NCBI GenBank assembly: GCA_030680805.1
Contig: JAUXUK010000088.1
Location: 1 to 40,452, forward strand
Source of the DNA: Sulfuritalea sp.
Lineage (GTDB): Bacteria; Pseudomonadota; Gammaproteobacteria; Burkholderiales; Rhodocyclaceae
Direction: 5' to 3'
Length of the DNA: 40,452 bases
Shown here: positions 33,974 to 40,452 of the stretch, piece after piece
Layout of the letters: the number at the start of each line of letters is the position of its first letter
How positions within the stretch are numbered: position 1 is the stretch's first letter
The notes under the pieces: generated by a model
What the model saw: only the letters and a program-made list of their open reading frames with translations
Told to the model about the DNA's origin: nothing
Databases searched by the model: none
Made by a program: the position numbers and the translations under genes

Positions 33974-35395
33974 TCAGCGAATCAGGAACTTGGTGAGGCG
34001 CTCGAACAGCGCGCCGTAGGGTGGATTGAACAGCGACATGCCGTTCAGCCAGGACTGGTAGAACACCGCCTTCTGCTTGGTGAAGGTCTTGAAGCCTTCG
34101 ATGCCGTGGTAATGCCCCATGCCGCTGGGCCCGACGCCGCCGAAGGGCAGCTCTTCCTGTGCGATGTGCAGAATGGTGTCGTTGATCGTCACGCCGCCCG
34201 CCACGGTTTCGTTCAGCACGCGGTCGCGGCGGCCGGCATCGTTCTCGAAGCAGTACAGCGCCAAGGGGCGCGGACGCTGGTTCACATAGGCAATCGCCGC
34301 GTCGAGGTCCTGGTAGGGCAGCACCGGCAAGAGCGGGCCGAAGATCTCGTCCTGCATTACGCGCATTTTGTCGTCGACGTTCAGCAGTGCCAGCGGCGGC
34401 AGCTTGCGCCGCGCATCGTCGGCCGTCGCCGTCGACAGCGGCTCGATCTTCGCGCCGCGCTCTAGTGCGTCGGCGACGTAGCCCTGCAGGCGTTGGTAGT
34501 GGCGGTCGTTGACGATCGCAGTGTAGTCCGGCGTGGTCGCCATGGCCGGGAAGCATTTCGCCACCACCGCGCGCGCCGCGTCGACGAAGGCCTGTTCGCG
34601 GCCGGCCGGCACCAGCACGTAGTCGGGCGCGATGCAGGTCTGCCCCGCATTCAACAGCTTGCCGACCATGATGCGCTCGGCGGCCTTTTCCATCGAATAG
34701 TCGGGACCGACGATCGCCGGCGACTTGCCGCCGAGTTCCAGCGTGACGGGCGTCAGGTTGTCCGCCGCCATGCGCATGATGTCGTGGCCGACCTTGGTCG
34801 AGCCGGTGAACAGCAGGTGGTCGAAGGGCAGGCGCGCGAAATCGGCGCCGACCGTCGCATCGCCCAGCACCACCGCGACATCGTCGGCGGCGAAATACTT
34901 CGCCACCAGTTCGGCCAGCAACTCACCGGTGCGCGGCGTGAATTCCGACATCTTGATCATCACCCGGTTGCCCGCCGCCAGTGCCGCCGCGAGCGGCGAT
35001 ACGGCAAGGAACAGCGGGTAGTTCCACGGCACGATGATGCCCACCACGCCCAGCGGCTGCGGGATGATGCGCGCCCGCCCGGGGCGGAACCAGATCGAGG
35101 CCGACTTGCGCTGCGGCTTCATCCAGCCGCCGAAGTGGGAACGGGTGTGGCGGATCGATTCGAGGCTGGGAAAGAGTTCCAGCAGCCGGGTTTCGTGCGC
35201 GGAGCGGTGGCCGAAATCGGCCGAGATCGCCGTGACGAAGCGCTCGGCGTTGTCATGCACCAGCGCCGCCAGCGCGTCCAGCCGCGCCTGCCGCGCGCTG
35301 CGCTCCACCTGCGCGTTGCGCCGGGTTGCGGCGTGCATGGCTTCGAATACTCGCTTGAATGCTGTAGCGTCTGCTACCGGGTCGATCGCGTTCAT
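33974..35395 (-). CDS. Aldehyde dehydrogenase, coniferyl/fatty-aldehyde type
   Basis: This is a 473-residue NAD(P)-dependent aldehyde dehydrogenase. The start at 35395 has AGGAGG upstream. Family landmarks are VVGIIVPWNYPLFLAVSPLA, FTGSTKVGHDIM, catalytic Glu in TLELGGKSP, catalytic Cys in NAGQTCIAPDYVLVP and EIFGPLLPVLPY. The C-terminal region SGMGHYHGIEGFKTFTKQK matches the class 3/coniferyl-aldehyde branch, which also covers fatty aldehyde dehydrogenases. It would oxidise long-chain aldehydes to fatty acids. It leads the minus-strand lipase-GMC-FeADH set. Confidence 0.9.
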   Translation of the reverse strand: MNAIDPVADATAFKRVFEAMHAATRRNAQVERSARQARLDALAALVHDNAERFVTAISADFGHRSAHETRLLELFPSLESIRHTRSHFGGWMKPQRKSASIWFRPGRARIIPQPLGVVGIIVPWNYPLFLAVSPLAAALAAGNRVMIKMSEFTPRTGELLAELVAKYFAADDVAVVLGDATVGADFARLPFDHLLFTGSTKVGHDIMRMAADNLTPVTLELGGKSPAIVGPDYSMEKAAERIMVGKLLNAGQTCIAPDYVLVPAGREQAFVDAARAVVAKCFPAMATTPDYTAIVNDRHYQRLQGYVADALERGAKIEPLSTATADDARRKLPPLALLNVDDKMRVMQDEIFGPLLPVLPYQDLDAAIAYVNQRPRPLALYCFENDAGRRDRVLNETVAGGVTINDTILHIAQEELPFGGVGPSGMGHYHGIEGFKTFTKQKAVFYQSWLNGMSLFNPPYGALFERLTKFLIR

Positions 35396-35510
35396 TCCAG
35401 GCTCCTCCTGCATGGGCACAGCGTATTTTGTCAGTTTATGCGTCGATAAGGCCATGGATTAGGCAAGGCACTCTAACGAGCCCACAGCGGCAGGATGGAT
35501 AATTCGTTTT

Positions 35511-36230
35511 ATGGACGAGGAACTCGACAAGGAAGCCATCGGCCACGAACTGGCGGCCTGCATCGCCGAGGCGCGCGAACTGCGCGCCGCGCGCGCGGCC
35601 GACCCCCATCCCGAAGACTTCCCGCGGCTGAAGGAGTGGCAGGCGGCGCGGCTCGCCCGAAGCTATGCCGACCTGCTCGCCAGCGAACGCTACAACCCAG
35701 CGGCGGCGTTCTTCCTCAGCGACCTCTACGGCCCCAAGGATTTCCGCACCCGCGACGAGGAACTGGCGCGCGTCGTGCCCCTCATGGTGCACATCCTGCC
35801 GGCCAAGGCGCTGCTGACCCTGCTCGAAGCGGTGAAGATGGACACGCTCTCCGAATCACTGGACAGCGCCATGGTGCTGGCCCTGCGCAAGGTCGGCAAG
35901 AACAGGAAGATCGACTGGCCCGCCTATGTCGCCGCCTATCGCACCTGCGACCGCAGGAAAGACCGCGAAATGCAGATCGCCCTGATCGACAAGATCGGCA
36001 AGACGCTGGACCGCCTGACGCGCATGCCGCTGATCCGCTATTCGCTCAAGCTGATGAACGGCCCCGCCCACCTGGCCGGGCTCGGCGCCCTGCACTCCTT
36101 CCTGCAACGCGGATACGACGCCTTCAGCGACATGAAGGGCGCCGACGAGTTCCTGGAGATCGTCATCGAACGCGAGACGGCGCTGATGAAGGAGATGTTC
36201 GCGAATCCGAACGCGAGGGATCCGGAGTAG
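35511..36230 (+). CDS. Conserved hypothetical protein
   Basis: This is a 239-residue soluble, mostly helical, charged protein with the stretch AAAFFLSDLYGPKDFRTRDEEL and a C-terminal IVIERETALMKEMF. No signal, membrane segment or known catalytic motif is seen. I recognise it only as a type of protein common in betaproteobacteria. It is divergent from the ALDH gene. The 25-bp motif copy at 36242 starts 11 bases after its stop. Confidence 0.75.
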   Translation: MDEELDKEAIGHELAACIAEARELRAARAADPHPEDFPRLKEWQAARLARSYADLLASERYNPAAAFFLSDLYGPKDFRTRDEELARVVPLMVHILPAKALLTLLEAVKMDTLSESLDSAMVLALRKVGKNRKIDWPAYVAAYRTCDRRKDREMQIALIDKIGKTLDRLTRMPLIRYSLKLMNGPAHLAGLGALHSFLQRGYDAFSDMKGADEFLEIVIERETALMKEMFANPNARDPE

Positions 36231-36241
36231 CGGCTACACAA

Positions 36242-36266
36242 AAACTCGGCGCTGGCGGTACGGCGA
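36242..36266 (+). repeat. 25-bp dispersed motif, copy 5 (intergenic)
   Basis: AAACTCGGCGCTG, GCGGT, ACGGCGA: one base from the commonest version. It lies between the convergent ends of the hypothetical gene and hicB. Confidence 0.75.
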
Positions 36267-36285
36267 GGAACAGCCCCAACAACAA

Positions 36286-36621
36286 TCAGTCCGTCAACGC
36301 AGCCTGCCGAATAGCTTCGGTAGCCCATTGATTCAGGCTCTGCCCGTGGGCCGCGGCGGCGATGGCGGCGGCTTCGTGGGTCGCGGGATCGACGCGCAGC
36401 GAAAACTTGCCCGAGAAGTGCTTGCGCGGCTCGATGCCGCGCCGTTCGCAGGCTTCCAGGAACACGCGCAGCGAAGCCTCGCCATCTTTCTTCAAGCCCT
36501 TCACGTCGGCCGCGTAGAAATCCGCGCCGCCGTTCAGGCCCACGAATTCACCCCGGAACATCTGGATGTCCGGGTCGAAAGCGATGACCGCCCGATAGCC
36601 TTTGATCGTCATGGTGTTCAT
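36286..36621 (-). CDS. hicB: HicB-family antitoxin
   Basis: This is a 111-residue antitoxin. The N-terminal degraded RNase-like fold is YRAVIAFDPDIQMFRGEFVGL with DFYAADVKGLKKDGEASLRVFLEAC. The C-terminus is a ribbon-helix-helix/HTH with FSLRVDPATHEAAAIAAAAHGQSLNQWATEAI. It neutralises HicA and represses the pair. The ATG overlaps the hicA stop by 4 bp, so it is coupled to the toxin. Confidence 0.88.
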   Translation of the reverse strand: MNTMTIKGYRAVIAFDPDIQMFRGEFVGLNGGADFYAADVKGLKKDGEASLRVFLEACERRGIEPRKHFSGKFSLRVDPATHEAAAIAAAAHGQSLNQWATEAIRQAALTD

Positions 36622-36872
36622 GGTTTGACTCCGTTCTCTTCCAGCCATTTCCGGATCGCGGCCACCGCGCCCTTGTCCGTATCCGGCGATGGATGGGGGC
36701 GATGAAACACCCGTACCAGTCCGAACAGAAACACCTCGACGCGCGAACCTTCGCGCTCCCCGATTTCCGCGCCAAGCTCCCGGAACAGCGCCTCGATGTC
36801 AGTCCAGCGAACATTCGCCGAAACAGGCCGGGCAAAGATCAGTTCCAGAGTGCGCTGGCATTTGCGTTTCAT
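36618..36872 (-). CDS. hicA: HicA-family mRNA interferase toxin
   Basis: This is an 84-residue double-stranded-RNA-binding-like toxin. The order hicA then hicB is standard. Visible family parts are DIEALFRELGAEIGEREGSRVEVFLFG, then the His-containing VFHRPHPSPDTDKGAVAAIRKWLEENG. The active His of classical HicA sits in a GSH motif; here it reads GSR, with His in the FHRPHP strand instead, which is the variant branch. It would cleave mRNA when HicB is lost. Confidence 0.85.
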   Translation of the reverse strand: MKRKCQRTLELIFARPVSANVRWTDIEALFRELGAEIGEREGSRVEVFLFGLVRVFHRPHPSPDTDKGAVAAIRKWLEENGVKP

Positions 36873-36937
36873 TTGTGGATGGTATCAGATACTGACACCA
36901 CAATACAAGGACTGCGCCCCGACTGTTGGCCGCACCG

Positions 36938-37585
36938 TCAAGGGGACGGGAAAGTCGGCGCTGGCGGTACGGCGATCGGAACCGCCGGGGCGGCTGGCAC
37001 ATCGACGAGCACCTGCTGCGCGACGGCGTAGAACTTCTTGCGCTCGTCCATGCCGTTGTAGCCGCCGTTGATGGTGATGCCGCTGTACTCCACCGGCGAG
37101 ACATCGATGATGTTGCGCCGGTACTTCTTCTTCAGCACGTCGCTGTCCGCGTGGTTGGCGACGTCGTTGAGCCCGCGCGTCTGCCAGAACTCGCAGGCGC
37201 TCCAGACCGCAAACTCCGGTTGTTCGAGCAGTTCCGGGTTGTTGATGAACAAGTCGCGCCGACCCTTCTTGATGCCCAGCTGCAGGTAGTTGGCCCGCCC
37301 GGTAGTCTGGAAAATGCCGCGCCCCTTGAAGCGCATACCGTCGCCCGGCTGCGTATTGCCGAGATCGACGCGTCCCTCATAGGCACGGCCCGACGCATAC
37401 TCGCGCAGCGTCTTGAAGTGATCCGTCTCGTGGCAGGCCTGGGCCAGGAAGTGGCAGTACTCCTGCGGCGTATCGATTTCGTAGAGCGGACAGGTCGCAT
37501 TCAGCCACTCGGCAAGGCCCGGCATCAGTCGCGTGGCGCGGCCGGCGATGGCGGCGAGATGTTCGGGAGTGATGAGGTAGGGCAT
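36938..37585 (-). CDS. Glycoside hydrolase family 19 endolysin/chitinase-like protein
   Basis: This is a 215-residue peptidoglycan- or chitin-cleaving enzyme of phage-lysin type. The catalytic region has FLAQACHETDHFKTLREYASGRAYEGR (first Glu near residue 53), DGMRFKGRGIFQTTGRANYLQLG and INGGYNGMDERKKFY. No signal peptide is seen, as in phage endolysins that need a holin. GGAGCG precedes the start. The Pro-rich C-terminus (about AVPPAPTF) is coded by a copy of the 25-bp motif at 36951, and another copy lies 23 bases upstream of the gene. No holin or other phage gene is nearby. Confidence 0.83.
   Translation of the reverse strand: MPYLITPEHLAAIAGRATRLMPGLAEWLNATCPLYEIDTPQEYCHFLAQACHETDHFKTLREYASGRAYEGRVDLGNTQPGDGMRFKGRGIFQTTGRANYLQLGIKKGRRDLFINNPELLEQPEFAVWSACEFWQTRGLNDVANHADSDVLKKKYRRNIIDVSPVEYSGITINGGYNGMDERKKFYAVAQQVLVDVPAAPAVPIAVPPAPTFPSP
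36951..36975 (+). repeat. 25-bp dispersed motif, copy 6 (3' end of GH19 gene)
   Basis: It is identical to the cobT copy at 39974 over all 25 bases. It is antisense to the GH19 gene and codes its last residues AVPPAPTF. Confidence 0.8.
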
Positions 37586-37608
37586 GTTCGCTCCGAGATA
37601 GCCACCTG

Positions 37609-37633
37609 AAAGTCGGCGCTGGCGGGACGGCGA
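37609..37633 (+). repeat. 25-bp dispersed motif, copy 7 (upstream of GH19 gene)
   Basis: AAAGTCGGCGCTG, GCGGG, ACGGCGA: one base from the commonest version. With copy 6 it brackets the GH19 gene in direct orientation, 658 bp apart. Confidence 0.8.
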
Positions 37634-37689
37634 TTCGGGCTGTCAGAGAATCAAATCAAGCTGACCCCCAATGGTTCAATCGCTTCAGA

Positions 37690-38589
37690 CTAGCCCTCTA
37701 CCGCGTTGAACTCCAACTCACGGTTCATTCCTATCGAGATATTCCATACACAGACGTCGGGATAGCCCGACGCAAGAGCAATGATCGCGTTCCGATTCGC
37801 TGGTGAGATCATCGGCCCCAAATAGATTGCCGCCAACTCTTTCGCATTGAACTTGTAATCGGTAAATGGGCCAGTATCAGTCGGGCGCTTAAACGATGTC
37901 ATTCTCCATTCTTTCTCGTAACTCCAGTCCGGTGCCTTTGTGTATGTGGCGACATCGAGCATCGTCTGTATCGAAAGCTCGCTCTGCAGCATCAATAGTC
38001 CGGCCCAACCGTCGGCGCTATATACGGCTGGCTTCGCAATTGGATACGTTACTGGTTTTGCCGCGAGCCAAGGACTATCAAGCTCATCATCGCATCGGAA
38101 TTCCAACACCACGCCTCTGTACTGGTCAGCATAGTGATACCACATAGCCAGATGCGCCGGACTCTCCGTTAGGCACAGGATTCGAAAGTCAGGAAGCCAT
38201 GATCTCCACATAGAGCGCAACTCCTCCATGCTGGCACCACTGGGACGAAGTGAGGATGCTGTCTCTTTCAAACCATCAAGCAGGTCAGCTCTCAATTCCG
38301 GTGAAATTCCCTTTTTTACCAAATCAATCAGCACACGCACTCGTGGCTCTAGCCCCGAAGTGTCCTGGGGCGGACGGTCAATCAGATCCGCCAAGCGTCG
38401 GGCAATTGCCTGGACTATGTCGGCAGGCGTCAGGCCAAACGACATCTCACGAGGAACATCAAACGGGTCATTGAAGAGAACCGGCGAACTCCATCTAAGG
38501 GTTCGACTCGCCAAGACAGCGATCGCGGTGGCAGCTTCCGTGTACTTGAAAAAGCTCTGCCGTTCATGGGTACGATTGGGGGAACGCAT
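37690..38589 (-). CDS. DUF2971 family protein
   Basis: This is a 299-residue protein. The N-terminus has FFKYTEAATAIAVLASRTLRWSSPVLFNDPFD, the hallmark of DUF2971, and the middle has ILCLTESPAHLAMWYHYADQYRGVVLEF, then WSYEKEWRM. The family is of unknown biochemical role and often lies in accessory or defence-rich regions. Base composition here is clearly lower in GC than the neighbours, and codon use differs, which suggests recent transfer. It has no operon partner. Confidence 0.82.
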   Translation of the reverse strand: MRSPNRTHERQSFFKYTEAATAIAVLASRTLRWSSPVLFNDPFDVPREMSFGLTPADIVQAIARRLADLIDRPPQDTSGLEPRVRVLIDLVKKGISPELRADLLDGLKETASSLRPSGASMEELRSMWRSWLPDFRILCLTESPAHLAMWYHYADQYRGVVLEFRCDDELDSPWLAAKPVTYPIAKPAVYSADGWAGLLMLQSELSIQTMLDVATYTKAPDWSYEKEWRMTSFKRPTDTGPFTDYKFNAKELAAIYLGPMISPANRNAIIALASGYPDVCVWNISIGMNRELEFNAVEG

Positions 38590-38723
38590 AACGAGATTTA
38601 GACCAAAAAGGGACAGTTTCGAGTCTGTATCGGGTTCAGGAGTAAAGGGATCGGATTTGAATCCATTTTTGGCCTTGCCTACCCAACCGGAATTAGACGC
38701 CTCATTCCGATTTATGACAAGCG

Positions 38724-39275
38724 CTAACCGCCCTTGAGTTCCAGCGGCAGCCCCGCCGCGACGAATGTAACGCGCTGCGCGATGCGGGCGATGGACTGGT
38801 TCAGCCGTCCGGCATCGTCGACATAGAGGCGCGTCGCGGCGCCGAGCGGCACTATCCCGAGGCCGACTTCGTTGCTGACCAGGATGATGCGGCCGGGGAG
38901 ATGCGGCAGGCAGTCAAGCAGCGCCGAGGTTTCGAAGGCCAGCAGCGGGCAATTCACTTCTTCGCCGGCTTCGACCTGGCGCGCGGCGTTGCCGGCGTAG
39001 AGCAGATTGGTCAGCCACAGCGTCAGGCACTCCACCAGCAGGCAGCGATCCGGCGCGGCGTGGGTGGTCAGCGCCGCGGCGAGGTGCAGCGGCTCTTCGA
39101 CCAGCCCCCAGTGCTGCGCCCGGCGCGACTGGTGGTGGGCGATGCGCCGCGCCATTTCCTCGTCGCCGGCTTGCGCCGTGGCGATGTAGGTCACGGCGAG
39201 GCCGGATTCGGCCGCGCGCTGCTCCGCCAGTGCGCTTTTGCCCGAGCGGGCGCCGCCAAGAATGAGTTCGATCAT
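38724..39275 (-). CDS. cobU: Adenosylcobinamide kinase/guanylyltransferase (CobU/CobP)
   Basis: This is a 183-residue bifunctional enzyme of cobalamin nucleotide-loop assembly: it phosphorylates adenosylcobinamide and then adds GMP. The P-loop LGGARSGKS is at residues 6-14, YIATAQAGDEEM follows, then HHQSRRAQHW, the Walker-B-like LLVECLTLWLTNLL and VSNEVGLGIVP. The start at 39275 is the first that yields the proper N-terminus MIELILGGARSGKS. It is divergent from the riboswitch-controlled cobT. Confidence 0.92.
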   Translation of the reverse strand: MIELILGGARSGKSALAEQRAAESGLAVTYIATAQAGDEEMARRIAHHQSRRAQHWGLVEEPLHLAAALTTHAAPDRCLLVECLTLWLTNLLYAGNAARQVEAGEEVNCPLLAFETSALLDCLPHLPGRIILVSNEVGLGIVPLGAATRLYVDDAGRLNQSIARIAQRVTFVAAGLPLELKGG

Positions 39276-39326
39276 GGCCGGATTATTGCAGAAGCCGGCG
39301 CCAGGCCGCATAATCCGCGGCGATTC

Positions 39327-39497
39327 GGTGGAGGCGCATTGGGCAGCACGGCCTCCAGGGAACACGGTGCGGGGTCATTCCCAATTCCGTGGCGGGCCCG
39401 CCGCTGTAACCGGGGACGACGCTTGCACGAAGCCACTGGGCGAATTTTCCCGGGAAGGCGCAAGCGAAGGACGATCCGGAAGCCAGAAGACCGACCG
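39327..39497 (+). ncRNA. Cobalamin riboswitch upstream of cobT
   Basis: Conserved blocks run in order: AGGGAACACGGTGCGGGG, TTCCGTGGCGGGCCCGCCGCTGTAACCGGG in two neighbouring segments, GCCACTGGGCGAA, CCCGGGAAGGC and the closing GGAAGCCAGAAGACCGACC. It lies about 86 bases before cobT on the plus strand. It is the second B12 riboswitch in the window and should repress cobT when cobalamin is plentiful. The divergent cobU is on the other strand and is not directly under it. Confidence 0.93.
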
Positions 39498-39583
39498 ATG
39501 ATTTTCAACAGCCCGTGGCGCGGGCTTGTTTCGCGTTTGGACGCGCGAGGCAAGGCCGCGTTGCGCTTGAAAGGATGAATCGG

Positions 39584-40452
39584 ATGCATTCCCCGCAGAA
39601 CACTTCCCGCTTTGAAATTGCCGCGCTCGATCGCGCCATGACGGACGACCTGCAGCGCAAGATCGACCAGAAGACCAAGCCGCTGGGCGCGCTCGGCCGC
39701 CTCGAAACTCTCGCGCTGCAGCTCGGCCTGATCCAGCGCAGCCTGTCGCCGCAAGTGATCAATCCGCATGTGCTGGTCTGCGCCGGCGATCACGGCGCGG
39801 CGAAGGCCGGCGTCTCGGCCTTTCCGCAGGAAGTCACCTGGCAGATGGTGGAAAACTTTCTTGCCGGCGGCGCGGCGATCAACGTGCTGGCAAAGCAGGC
39901 CGGCATGACGCTGGTGGTGGCCGATGCCGGCGTGGCGCACGAGTTTGGTCCGCGTGAAAATCTCGTCGATGCAAAAGTCGGCGCTGGCGGTACGGCGAAT
40001 TATCTCGACGGCGCGGCGATGAGCGCAGCCGAATGCGCCACGGCGATGGCGAATGGCGCGAAGCAGGTGCGCGAGTTTGCCGCCGCCGGCTGCAACGTGC
40101 TGGCTTTTGGCGAGATGGGCATCGGCAACACCGCCTCGGCCTCGCTGATCACCCACTGCATCACCGGCCTGCCGCTGGCGGACTGCGTCGGACGCGGCAC
40201 CGGGCTGGACGATGCCGGGCTGGAACGCAAGCGTGCACTGCTGGAACAGGCGCTCGCCGCTTGGCCGGAACGGCCACCAATCAGTCACCTCCCCCTCGCG
40301 GAAGGGGGCGAAGGCGGGGTTTCGCTGAGCACTGCTCAGCGCCGCCGTAGCCGGTTGGCTGTGCAAAGCCAACCGTGGACGGCCGGGAGGGGGAGCCCAC
40401 ACTTGGGCAAAGCCGAAGCGGGTCAAGACGCCTTGCGCGTATTGACCCGCTT
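39584..40452 (+). CDS. cobT: Nicotinate-nucleotide--DMB phosphoribosyltransferase (CobT), with in-frame insertion; 3' end beyond window
   Basis: CobT makes alpha-ribazole phosphate from dimethylbenzimidazole for the lower loop of B12. AAAGGA lies 8 bases before ATG 39584 (39575 is an alternative). Family parts are [64 protein letters not shown] and [15 protein letters not shown]. After ALAAWPE the frame enters about 49 extra codons (40271-40417) of Arg/Gly/Ser-rich sequence, then regains [10 protein letters not shown], which matches the family just before its GGF motif. The frame stays open, so the protein may be made with an extra loop. The 25-bp motif at 39974 codes KVGAGGTA. Confidence 0.9.
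   Translation, partial: MHSPQNTSRFEIAALDRAMTDDLQRKIDQKTKPLGALGRLETLALQLGLIQRSLSPQVINPHVLVCAGDHGAAKAGVSAFPQEVTWQMVENFLAGGAAINVLAKQAGMTLVVADAGVAHEFGPRENLVDAKVGAGGTANYLDGAAMSAAECATAMANGAKQVREFAAAGCNVLAFGEMGIGNTASASLITHCITGLPLADCVGRGTGLDDAGLERKRALLEQALAAWPERPPISHLPLAEGGEGGVSLSTAQRRRSRLAVQSQPWTAGRGSPHLGKAEAGQDALRVLTR
39974..39998 (+). repeat. 25-bp dispersed motif, copy 8 (inside cobT)
   Basis: It has the commonest version of the motif, identical to copy 6. It codes KVGAGGTA next to the conserved Asn of CobT. Compared with my memory of the E. coli protein (RVARGSGN), the segment seems one residue longer. Confidence 0.8.
40289..40395 (+). mobile_element. Miniature inverted-repeat element inside cobT
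   Basis: About 107 bp bounded by CTCCCCCTCGCGG and CCGGGAGGGGGAG, which pair with one mismatch. Inside are two more hairpins: CGCTGAGCA/TGCTCAGCG and GGTTGGCT/AGCCAACC. Imperfect direct repeats GCCGGAACGG (40264) and GCCGAAGCGG (40412) flank a larger 147-bp insertion. No transposase is coded. The whole insertion is a multiple of three and has no stop in the cobT frame. Confidence 0.65.

Noticed and set aside
38023..38044. GTCGGCGCTATATACGGC in the DUF2971 gene
   Set aside because: Spacing and several core bases differ; not counted as a motif copy.
40279..40452. cobT as a pseudogene
   Set aside because: The insertion keeps the frame open and the family sequence resumes in frame, so disruption is not shown within the window.

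Overview
The window looks like chromosome from a facultative denitrifying betaproteobacterium, most likely of the Rhodocyclales type. The reasons are high GC, a Sec-exported clade II nitrous oxide reductase, a cytochrome cd1 (nirS) operon with a fused nirDL, a RegBA redox two-component system, cobalamin uptake under B12 riboswitches, and polyhydroxyalkanoate/neutral-lipid storage genes. This placement is inferred from gene content only. No rRNA, tRNA, CRISPR array or complete insertion sequence was seen.

Region 1 (1-12.1 kb) is respiration of nitrogen oxides. The 5' part of nosZ runs off the left edge. It is followed by a divergent small membrane-anchored protein, regA-regB, a diheme cytochrome c, and on the minus strand the operon nirS - nirT(napC-type) - cytochrome c with a CX3CH site - cupredoxin - nirC - nirF - nirDL - nirG - nirH. 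The genes from the cupredoxin to nirH are tightly packed, mostly with 4-11 bp overlaps. FNR/DNR-type boxes (TTGAC-N4-[A/G]TCAA) lie upstream of nosZ and nirS. nirE, nirJ and nirN are not in this window.

Region 2 (12.2-18.5 kb) is cobalamin import: a cobalamin riboswitch, a btuB-type receptor, btuC and btuD, then a zinc-less dksA and an XRE regulator, with btuF convergent.

Region 3 (18.6-35.4 kb) is a lipid-storage and long-chain acyl/alcohol/aldehyde block. It holds two alpha/beta hydrolases, acyl-CoA ligase, a PHA-system protein, acyl-CoA-binding protein, wax ester synthase/DGAT, a TPR protein, a TetR regulator, a patatin phospholipase, a phasin, a large acyl reductase-like oxidoreductase, Fe-alcohol dehydrogenase, GMC oxidoreductase and aldehyde dehydrogenase. 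Four of these proteins end in similar Ala/Lys/Pro/Arg basic tails, which suggests one shared location such as the storage granule surface.

Region 4 (35.5-40.45 kb) holds a conserved hypothetical gene, then an accessory patch (hicAB toxin-antitoxin, a GH19 endolysin-like gene, a lower-GC DUF2971 gene), then cobalamin salvage (cobU and, behind a second B12 riboswitch, cobT running off the right edge).

The most unusual signals are repeats. A bipartite 25-bp motif occurs at least eight times, inside genes and between genes, on both strands. An imperfect 125-bp element occurs twice and brackets the granule genes. A 49-codon in-frame insertion with 13-bp terminal inverted repeats sits inside cobT.
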